From Catenovulum sp. 2E275 (GTDB lineage Bacteria > Pseudomonadota > Gammaproteobacteria > Enterobacterales > Alteromonadaceae): a stretch of 64,000 nucleotides of DNA. Below the pieces are notes generated by a model that worked only from the letters and a program-made list of their open reading frames with translations, had not been told where the DNA came from and ran no database searches. Within the stretch, counting starts at the first letter, position 1; every line of letters starts with the position of its first letter. A program made the position numbers and the translations under genes. Of the stretch, positions 48,304-57,100 are shown in pieces. The stretch covers positions 1 to 64,000 of the forward strand of contig NZ_JAOPFU010000016.1 of the NCBI RefSeq assembly GCF_025515275.1, in the 5' to 3' direction.

Positions 48304-48525
48304 GATAACCTGAACTGCACATAAGAAAATTTGCCCAACGGGCTATTTTTCCGCCTTTCATCGTTATTTTTCTGACTAATAGCTCGCTATTAGGTACAGA
48401 AAAATGCCTTGATAGACGAAAAACTATCCTCGTTGGAGCGTAAAATAAGCTTGATTTAGCTCTATTTAATCCAATAGTTGAAAAATTTACTTCAACACTT
48501 CTTATGCGCACCTCAGGTTAGATAA
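48304..48525. repeat. MITE-like element family B, full copy with TIRs
   Basis: About 220 bp. The left end GATAACCTGAACTGCACATAA and the reverse of the right end (ATCTAACCTGAGGTGCGCATAA) are terminal inverted repeats. The right half is repeated at 6592-6680. It fills much of the 660-bp gap between lacI and the TonB receptor. A minus-strand open frame inside it is not credible as a gene. Confidence 0.7.
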
Positions 48526-48788
48526 TTGGGTTAAACGTTTCAACTTCCCAACCATGCCTGTTCAAATTTCACCCATAAAATATATTAAAATTTAAATGGT
48601 AACCTTATCAATTTAATGCTTGTTTAACATTGTTGAGTTAATTATTTACGATAAAACCCGATTTTATTTAATCTTTAATATATTTTATTTTCATTTTATC
48701 TAATTGATTTTAAATATAAAATATTAAAACAAAAGACAATGTTTATTTTATGTAAAAATATTCACAAAAAACACTTGATTAATTAAAA

Positions 48789-48802
48789 TGGTAACGATAC
48801 CA
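48789..48802. promoter_or_regulatory. candidate LacI-family operator C
   Basis: TGGTAACGATACCA, 6 of 7 half-site positions symmetric (longer dyad AATGGTA-ACGA-TACCATT at 48787-48804), 71 bp before the TonB receptor ATG. It is the best of the four sites. A diverged half-site (AATGGTAACC) lies at 48595-48604. Confidence 0.7.
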
Positions 48803-48873
48803 TTATCATAACTTAACGGCTAATCAACAACTTTTGTTTAGCTAACCCCAGACGATTGATTAAGGTACGCACT

Positions 48874-51714
48874 ATGAATACAAAAATTAAATATTTAGTT
48901 GCAATGATGGCAATGTCATTACCTGTAATGACAATTGCAGCTGAGAGTGAAGCAACGTCAGATACAGAAGTGATCACGGTTAAAGGTATGAAAGCCAGCT
49001 TAATTACCTCTGCTGCAATTAAGCGTGATTCAGTGGAAATTGTAGATTCAATAACAGCAGAAGATGTTGGTAAATTACCTGATCCTAACGTTGCGGAAAC
49101 TTTAACCCGTATTCCGGGTGTACAAGGTTATCGATATGGGGGTGAGGGTGCATCTCCGGTTGGGAGTGGTAGTGGTTTAACAATACGTGGTTTGTCTGGT
49201 CAAACTGCTTCTCGTTTAGATGGCCGTGCTTATTTTACTGCGGGTGGACGCGAATTTAATATTGAAGGCGCAATTCCAGGGATGATTTCTGGGATTGATG
49301 TTTATAAAAACCCGATGGCTAAACATATCGAAGGTGGTATTGGTGGTTTAATTGATGTTCACACACGCCGTCCGCTGGATATGGATGGTGAAGTCATTAG
49401 TTTTGCCGTGGGCGCGCGCTACAATGATTTTGCTGGTGAGGTTAAACCTGAAGTATTTGGCTTATATTCAAATAAATGGCAGTTAAGCGATGGTGGCGAA
49501 GCTGGCTTTTTATTTGCTGCTAACTTTCAAGAAACTCATAACCGTTCAGACTCAACCCCAAGCAACCGAGGTGCGTCATTAAAACGTGCTGTAAGAGCTG
49601 ATAGTGCTGAATATTTAACGTTATCGGGTGCGAATCAAGCGTATGCCGGACAATCTGATGTTTGGCACTTACAAAGTATTTCAGAAGCCGATGCCGCCAA
49701 TTATGACTCTAGCGAGTTAATGACCAATATTTCTCAAAATGCGCATGTATTCCAAGAAGATATTAAGCGTGAACGGGTTGGTTATAATGCGGCATTTGAA
49801 TGGACACCTAATGATAAGTTAAAAACTTATATTGAAGGTAATTACAATAAATATAAGTACAATCAGGACTATCGCTTTATGATTATGAGCGATAGCAGTA
49901 CAGTTCAAAACTTAGTCACCAAAAATTACAATTTAACAGAGCAATTAGTTAACCGTAATGCAAATGGTGGTTCAAATGACATTATTTCTGAACAAGCTTT
50001 GGTAAGCGGTACATTTTTAGACTCTTCATTTTTCTCTTTAGGTGGCCATGAATCCAGACCTTATACAACCTGGATGATAGCAACGGGTTTTGAATGGGAT
50101 ATATCGGATAATCTTAAAAACCAAACTGATTTATCTTATGTAAAAGCAGATCAAACCCGTGAAAATTTTAATGTTAGATTAGATCCAAAGGCGGGATTGA
50201 GCTGGGATGTTAGTCGCGATTTATCAGGCTCTCCACACGATATCGCATTTTCAGGGCCGAGCTTAGCGGATGCAGATAATTTTGTATTAACCAGCACAGG
50301 TGCAGATGCGCTAAATGTGTATGATGATAATGGTTATGCACTGCAAACCGATTTCCAATATTATCTGGATAATGATTTTTTCCGTACCATTCATTTTGGT
50401 GGCCGAATTGCTAGTCAGGAATCAGAATTTTATGATTATCGATATGGTGGTATTAACTTAACGACAGACGGTAATGGTCTGGCAGCGGATCAGTCAAATG
50501 CAGTTGAGGCATCCGATTATGCTGATATGTTAGAAACCGCGCCGAATGATTGGGTTCGCAAAGAAGCAGGTTACACCGGCGGTTATTTAACCTTTAGCCC
50601 AGCAGCAATTGCCAGTGGTAAATTCCGTGATGAGTTTAGTCAATTTGGTGTCCCAACAAGTCGTACATTAATGAGCAATAAGCATGTTGAAGAAGATACT
50701 TTAGCTGCTTATGTAATGACAGACTTTGCGGTATCTTCATTAGATGACCGCATTCGCGGTAACTTTGGGGTTAGGGTTGTCACCGCTGATCGCACAGTAT
50801 CATCGGGCAATACATCAATCGATACTTCAGAAACCAACGTACTGCCTTCGTTAAATATTACCGGCGAAGTACAGGATGATTTATTAGTACGTTTTGCTTA
50901 TGCGAAAGGCATTACCCGCCCTAATTTTTCTGACTTGGATGCAAGTCGAACTGTTTTGGCTAATGAAACTGACGGTACTGCCAGTGGTACGAATCCAGAT
51001 TTAGAAGCACTAGAAGCAGATAGTTTTGATATCTCGATTGAAAAATATTTTGGCCCGGCAACTTATTTATCGGCAGCTATTTTCTACAAAGATATTAGCG
51101 GATTTATTAACGCAGTTGGTAATTGTGAAACAGTTGAAGGGGTTGATCCATATAGTGGTGCTATTGCAAATGGTTGTAATAATGGCCAATATTTTGTGAC
51201 TCGCGCCGTCAATGCGGATGATGGTAATGCTCAAGGGATTGAATTAGCTGGTCAAACTTTCTTTGATGATTTACCGGGTATTTGGAGCAACTTTGGTATT
51301 TCAGCCTCTTATACTCATGTTGAAACTGACAATCCAATTAGACGCGATGGTAAAGTCGTGAATACACCTCAGGCTTTCCAGTCAGATGATAGTTATAGCT
51401 TTGCTACTATGTATGAAGATGAAGGCTTATCTGCTCGATTAGTTTATACCTATCGTTCCGATTTTGTCTTATTTGGGGTAGCGGATTATCCAATTAATGG
51501 CCGTTATGTGAAAGGTTATGGTGTATTGGATGCCTCTGTAAATTATGAGATCAACGACACGTATACAATCAGTTTAAGTGCATCAAACTTAACGGATGAA
51601 GCGCCTTCACGTTATGTTGGTGAACCTGGTTCTGGCGTAACTGATTTTGAAAACCAATACTATGTAAACGGACGTAACTTTGGGATTACGTTACGCGCCA
51701 ATTTTGGTGGCTAA
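48874..51714 (+). CDS. TonB-dependent receptor for carbohydrate uptake
   Basis: A 946-residue outer-membrane receptor. The start is ATG 48874 (AAGG eight bases upstream), giving signal peptide about 1-23 (ending TIAAE). The plug begins VITVKGMKASLITSAAIKRDSVEIVDSITAEDVGKLPDPNVAETLTRIPGV, which marks the carbohydrate-type (TIGR01782-like) receptors of Alteromonadales and Xanthomonadales. A large barrel follows, ending NFGITLRANFGG. It should import oligosaccharides from the lyase and GH97 locus. An operator-like dyad lies 71 bp upstream, and GH97 follows 81 bp downstream. Confidence 0.94.
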   Translation: MNTKIKYLVAMMAMSLPVMTIAAESEATSDTEVITVKGMKASLITSAAIKRDSVEIVDSITAEDVGKLPDPNVAETLTRIPGVQGYRYGGEGASPVGSGSGLTIRGLSGQTASRLDGRAYFTAGGREFNIEGAIPGMISGIDVYKNPMAKHIEGGIGGLIDVHTRRPLDMDGEVISFAVGARYNDFAGEVKPEVFGLYSNKWQLSDGGEAGFLFAANFQETHNRSDSTPSNRGASLKRAVRADSAEYLTLSGANQAYAGQSDVWHLQSISEADAANYDSSELMTNISQNAHVFQEDIKRERVGYNAAFEWTPNDKLKTYIEGNYNKYKYNQDYRFMIMSDSSTVQNLVTKNYNLTEQLVNRNANGGSNDIISEQALVSGTFLDSSFFSLGGHESRPYTTWMIATGFEWDISDNLKNQTDLSYVKADQTRENFNVRLDPKAGLSWDVSRDLSGSPHDIAFSGPSLADADNFVLTSTGADALNVYDDNGYALQTDFQYYLDNDFFRTIHFGGRIASQESEFYDYRYGGINLTTDGNGLAADQSNAVEASDYADMLETAPNDWVRKEAGYTGGYLTFSPAAIASGKFRDEFSQFGVPTSRTLMSNKHVEEDTLAAYVMTDFAVSSLDDRIRGNFGVRVVTADRTVSSGNTSIDTSETNVLPSLNITGEVQDDLLVRFAYAKGITRPNFSDLDASRTVLANETDGTASGTNPDLEALEADSFDISIEKYFGPATYLSAAIFYKDISGFINAVGNCETVEGVDPYSGAIANGCNNGQYFVTRAVNADDGNAQGIELAGQTFFDDLPGIWSNFGISASYTHVETDNPIRRDGKVVNTPQAFQSDDSYSFATMYEDEGLSARLVYTYRSDFVLFGVADYPINGRYVKGYGVLDASVNYEINDTYTISLSASNLTDEAPSRYVGEPGSGVTDFENQYYVNGRNFGITLRANFGG

Positions 51715-51795
51715 TATAGGTTTAAACCGATAGTGATACACATAATCTAAGGACAGATTATGTGTATTTTTTATTTTGCCTTTGAGGATATTTAA

Positions 51796-53733
51796 ATGAA
51801 AAACTGTATAACTAACAGGAAAAGCTTATTTGCTGTTATTTTTATTTTTCTGTTCAGCTTAGCAGCCTGCACTACAACTCAACAGTCGGATTTAGCCAGC
51901 ACTAAAGTGTTAGCGCAAAAAAAGTTATCGTCACCGGATAAATCATTGCAATTTACCTTTACTTTAACTGAGAACGAACAAGGTAAAACCGCTGCGCTTT
52001 ACCAAATTAGTAAAAATGGTCAGCAGATCATTAAAGATTCAAAATTTGAACTTGAGTTAGATAACCACATGTCAGAGTGGGCATTAGCGATTAAAAATAC
52101 GCCAACAGGCTCTTGGATGGAAAACCTTGAGCTGGTTGGTGTCGAAGAGTCGAGCCATAATCAAACTTGGCAACCTGTCTACGGTGAAAAAAATGAATAT
52201 GTTGATAACTATCAAAGCTTAACTTTAAAGTTTATTCAAAAAAACAATCCAAATTACATGATGAATATTGATGTTAGACTGTACGATCAAGGTGCAGCTT
52301 TTAGATATTCTTTTCCGGATAACCCAACCGGTATTTACTATCGCATAATGGCTGAAAACACAGAGTTTTCACTGCCTGAACATACCAAAGCTTGGTATAT
52401 GCCTTGGGCTCAAGGGCCTGCGTCACTGAAAGCTTTAAAAGACTGGCAAACTACCAGCGAAAGACCATTAACGCTAGAATTAGCAAATGGTAAATATGTT
52501 GCGCTTGCTGAGGCTAAGGTCATTGATTATGTACGAACTAAGTTTGACCTGTCTGACAATAAAGCCGATACCATAGTCACTAAAATGCATGATCCGGTTG
52601 ATATTATCACTGGTACAAGCACACCTTGGCGTGTTGTTATGGTGGCTGATTCCGCACCTGAATTACTTGAAAATAACTTTATTCTGCTTAATCTAAACGA
52701 TGAAAATAAAATAGCGAATACTGATTGGATCAAGCCCGGTAAAATTGTACGTGATATGACACTCACTAATGAAGGCGCTTATGCGTGGATCGATTTTGCT
52801 GCCGAGCATAATATTCAATACTTATTATTTGACTGGAAATGGTATGGCCCTGCATTTACGTTTGAATCTGATGCTGGAACCGTTTCTATCGATTTAGATT
52901 TACCCAATATTATCAAATATGGTAAAGAAAAAGGCGTTGGTATTTGGGTGTATGTGAATCAACAAGCCTTACTTGCTCAAGATAAAGAGATTTTCCCAAA
53001 ATATAAAGAATGGGGATTAGCAGGGGTAAAATACGGTTTTGTACAAGTTGGTTCGCACCGCTGGACAGCATGGCTTCATGACTCGATTCAACGTGCGGCA
53101 GATAACCAATTAATGGTTAATATTCATGATGAGTTTAGGTTAACGGGTGAAGAGCGTACTTGGCCTAATATTGTAACCGTGGAAGGGATACGCGGTAACG
53201 AAGAAATGCCAGACGCAACCAATAATACAGTTTTACCATTTACTCGTGGTTTGGCTGGGCAAGGTGATTATACCATTTGTTATTATGATGAACGGATTAA
53301 AACCACTCATGCTCACCAGTTAGCATTATCTGTCGTAATGTATAGCCCACTGCAAACATTATTTTGGTACGACGGTGCGAAAGATTATAACAACGAACCT
53401 GAGATTGAATATTTTGCAGAAGTACCAACGGTTTGGGATAACACAGATGTTTTATCCGGCGAGGTGGGTGAATATATAGTAACGGCTCGTCAGTCTGGCG
53501 AAAAATGGTTTATTGGTGGTATTACCAATACCCAAGCACGGTCAATATCGGTTAATTTTGATTTCTTAGAGCCGGGTGTTGAATATGTAGCCAAAATATA
53601 TTTTGACGATGAAACGGTTAATACCCGTACTCAAGTTGGTATTAAAGAAGTAACTGTTAATCAGGCAAGCCAACTGGAATTTGACTTAAAAGCCTCCGGT
53701 GGTGTGGCGTTAATGTTAACACCAGTGAAGTAA
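51796..53733 (+). CDS. GH97 family glycosidase, lipoprotein
   Basis: A 645-residue GH97 enzyme (alpha-glucosidase/alpha-galactosidase family). Lipobox SLAAC gives C25. An N-terminal beta-sandwich (about 40-310) is followed by a TIM barrel (about 325-540) with YLLFDWKWYGP and MVNIHDEFRLTGEERTWPNIVTVEGIRGNEE, and a C-terminal beta domain. The spot where retaining members have a nucleophilic aspartate (K-V-D) reads K-Y-G-F here (412-415), so it resembles inverting SusB-type members. Candidate acid and base residues are E446, E463 and E469/E470; the exact assignment needs alignment. It probably acts on imported oligosaccharides. Confidence 0.92.
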   Translation: MKNCITNRKSLFAVIFIFLFSLAACTTTQQSDLASTKVLAQKKLSSPDKSLQFTFTLTENEQGKTAALYQISKNGQQIIKDSKFELELDNHMSEWALAIKNTPTGSWMENLELVGVEESSHNQTWQPVYGEKNEYVDNYQSLTLKFIQKNNPNYMMNIDVRLYDQGAAFRYSFPDNPTGIYYRIMAENTEFSLPEHTKAWYMPWAQGPASLKALKDWQTTSERPLTLELANGKYVALAEAKVIDYVRTKFDLSDNKADTIVTKMHDPVDIITGTSTPWRVVMVADSAPELLENNFILLNLNDENKIANTDWIKPGKIVRDMTLTNEGAYAWIDFAAEHNIQYLLFDWKWYGPAFTFESDAGTVSIDLDLPNIIKYGKEKGVGIWVYVNQQALLAQDKEIFPKYKEWGLAGVKYGFVQVGSHRWTAWLHDSIQRAADNQLMVNIHDEFRLTGEERTWPNIVTVEGIRGNEEMPDATNNTVLPFTRGLAGQGDYTICYYDERIKTTHAHQLALSVVMYSPLQTLFWYDGAKDYNNEPEIEYFAEVPTVWDNTDVLSGEVGEYIVTARQSGEKWFIGGITNTQARSISVNFDFLEPGVEYVAKIYFDDETVNTRTQVGIKEVTVNQASQLEFDLKASGGVALMLTPVK

Positions 53734-53771
53734 TATTGATTTAGCTCAATTTAGTCTATGCCCGTGAATTT

Positions 53772-53800
53772 ATCAGCACATGGCTATGCTATGTGCTGAT
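53772..53800 (+). terminator. hairpin after GH97
   Basis: ATCAGCACAT (53772-53781) and ATGTGCTGAT (53791-53800) are exact complements; ATTTATGCATTTTTTA follows. The rest of the 368-bp gap before the lyase is AT-rich, holding operator D and presumably a promoter. Confidence 0.7.
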
Positions 53801-53991
53801 ATTTATGCATTTTTTATAAAATTTATAAATCATCTTTCTATCATTATTTTCAGAACCATATTATTAGCTTATCTCCACCCCTTATTACTTCCATTTATCT
53901 TTAACCTATTGAATTATATCCATGTAATTTAAGGTTAAATTTATTGTTTTATTTTTGTTTCTAGTATGTATAATTCATTTATCGCGTAAGT

Positions 53992-54005
53992 TGTTATCGT
54001 GAACA
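53992..54005. promoter_or_regulatory. candidate LacI-family operator D
   Basis: TGTTATCGTGAACA, outer TGTT/AACA symmetric, 96 bp before the lyase start. It shares TATCG/CGATA with sites A-C. Confidence 0.5.
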
Positions 54006-54101
54006 TTTGGTTTGGGGTAATTCTCAAGCCATATAATCTTGTCAGCTCTAGTTAATTTAGAATTGATAATAACTATAAATATGAAAACAATAGAGGTTTT
54101 T

Positions 54102-57100
54102 ATGTTATCGATAAAATCAAGTGGTCGGTTAAAACAGATTTTAAAGCAATATTCTGTTTTAACTAAAATAGTTTCAAGCTCTGCCTTCTTAATCGCTATA
54201 TTGCCCTTATCGGCATTAAATGCAGCTGAAATACCGACTATAACTAGTTATGAGCCGCAAATATCAGAAACGACAGATGCTGGGGGCTTTAAGCACCCAG
54301 GTATAGGTTTAACGAAACCTGTGTTACAAAATTTAAGAGCTCAAATTGAAGCTCAGCAGGAACCTTGGTATTCCTATTATCTTGCTATGCTAGAATCTCC
54401 TTCTGCAGGCTTGACTGTAACAGCCAGCAACCAAAGTACAGCAGATCCGACTGTACCTAAAAGTATTGCGTTCAATAGTCAGGGATTTAACGCAATGTTT
54501 ATTGCAGATGGTTTAAAAGCTTATACACAAGCTATCTTGTACTATGTGACGGGTGAACAAGCGTATCGAGCTAATGCAATGGCAATTATTCGGCTTTGGT
54601 CGCAAATGGATCCGGTTCAATATGAATATTTTCAGGATGCTCATATTCATACCGGTATTCCACTGAATAGAATGATTACTGCAGCTGAGATTTTAAGATA
54701 TACCAGCACAACAAATCCTGATTTAGAGTGGAGTGCAGCAGATACCACTGCTTTTACCAATAATTTAATTAATCCGGTCATTGCTACTTTTCAATATACC
54801 AATGATGAGTTTATGAACCAGCATTTATACCCACTAATGGGGGCTATGGCGGGTTATATTTTTACCGGAAATCAAGCACGTTTTGCTGAAGCGGTAGAAT
54901 GGATGACAGTAAATCAAACAGCAAACAATCAGGGATTTAATGGCTCAATAAAACGTTTGTTTCGTTTGGTCGATAAAAACGCAAATACAGGGCAAACCTT
55001 AACTACACCCGTTGTTCAGCATGTTGAAATGGGGCGAGACCAGGCTCATGGTGGGGGTGATTTAAACAATTCGGCAATTATTGCACGTATGTTTTTAGCG
55101 CAGGACGCCAAAGTTGATCCAATCGACGGTACTTTATCAACAGGCTCTGATGCGGTGGGCATTTATGAGTTTTTAGATAACCGTATTTTAGCTGCGGGTG
55201 ATTATTTTTGGCGTTATATGTTGGGTTACCAAACTGACTGGGTACCCACTCCATTCTCCATCTTTAATGATGGAACAGTCGCAGGGATATACCAAAGATT
55301 ATCGGGTCAATACCGTGGTCGTTTGTTAACTGCAAACTTTTGGGATTTATATTATTACTATACTTATCAAACCAATGTAGATTTATCTCAACAGGCGCCT
55401 TATTTATTTGAAGCTTTTGTTAATCGAGTACCTTCATTACATTACCATGCTGGTGGATTACAAAATGCTTGGGATAATGTTGATGGGGGGGGGGATTTTT
55501 GGCTGTATATACCATCAGCAGCCGTAAATGAAGGGGCAACCTATTTACCCAAAGCACAAACAGATGATGCTTTAGTTGAAATAGAACAAAGATATACGCA
55601 ATTTGATGCTAATAGCTCAACTGTAACTGAAAGTAATACCGCTTACGTACATGTGAATACCACTCCAGCAGGTAGCAAAATCGCTGTCGTTAATTTGACT
55701 TATCCGTCAAATTCATTGATTGGGATTAAATTTCGCTCGTTTGGCTCAGCTAAATTAGCTATCAGTACAGATTTAGATAAAACCCCTTATCAGCAAATTT
55801 ATTTACCGGATACAGCAGGCCAGTGGCAATATGCGACTTATGAAATTGGAAACTGGGGAAACTATGCTTTAGTTTATTTAAGTTTATCCGGCGATGGCAG
55901 TGTTGTTGATATTGATCACTTTAATATTAAAGCTGAGCAAACTTTATCGCCTATGACATTTAATTCAATTGAGCATTCTAATCAATATGTCACAGTCGCC
56001 AATACACTGGTTAACTTAGATTTTTCGGCAACAGATTCATCAGCTGGTGATGTATTAACTTACCGAATCGAAAACTTACCCTCAGGTGCAACTTTTGACT
56101 CTGCTACAGGGCAGTTTAGCTGGACTCCGATCAATCCAGGGGAAACAGATTTTATTGTTATCGCAAGTGATGGCACCAGTATAAATGCGCAACCAGTTAG
56201 TTTTAATGTAACGGCGAACCGAAACCAAGCGGTTACGACTGTTGTTGCCAGTTATGATGAAAATGCAATTTATACCAAAACCAGTTTAGAAAACTTTCAA
56301 ACTCTACATGATGCGACGCTTGCTATTATCGACTCAGCAACAGACCTTGAGTTTAGTGAGCAATTGGTAACTTTAGCCAATGCAGTCAATGCTTTAAAGC
56401 TAGTCAGTCCGCTGCTATCAGACGGAAGCTTAGATTTTTCCAATATAGTGGAATCTAGTTTTGGCAGTAGTATTGCCGTTTTAACGGATGGCGATAATGA
56501 TACTTTTGGCGGTTTTTTACGGGGTGAGAATTTATTCCACACACTGGACTTTGGGGTGGATTATAAAATTTCTGCTGAATCATTTGGTATTCAAAGCCGG
56601 TTACATTTTGTTGATCGTGGTGCAGGTATTACGGTATATGCCTCTAATGATACGTTAAATTGGGTACGCTTAACGCCGGGTGAATCTGAATTTAAAGATG
56701 CAATGTCCATTTTAGCGGTTGATCCTCAATTTAACGGACAAAAATTTCGATATATCAAATTTGAAATGATTAACCCACAACCGGATGCACTTCGTAATAA
56801 CATATTAAATATTATGGAGTTAGGTGAATTAAGAATTTTTGGGCAGCGCTTTGAAACCGAAAACAAATTAGCAAGTGTTGAAATGAGTTCTCCTGCTGCC
56901 GATGAAACTAATTTTGTCACTTTAGGCAGTGAAGTGACAGTTTCAATTACCGCCAAAGAAATAGTCAGCAATATGAAAGTGACTATTCAAGGAGTCGAGG
57001 CCGTTGTGAGCAGTGAGGATGGTATTAATTGGACCGCAACTGCAACACTCAATCAAGTTTCGCAGTATGGTTATGCAGTTATTTCAGTTGAATATGATAC

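Noticed and set aside
48260-48511. Minus-strand open frame of 83 codons before the TonB receptor
   Set aside because: It lies almost wholly inside inverted-repeat element B and resembles no protein I know.
54039-54101. 21-residue extension of the lyase
   Set aside because: The TTG start lacks a ribosome site and would hide the signal peptide; AGAGG sits right before ATG 54102.
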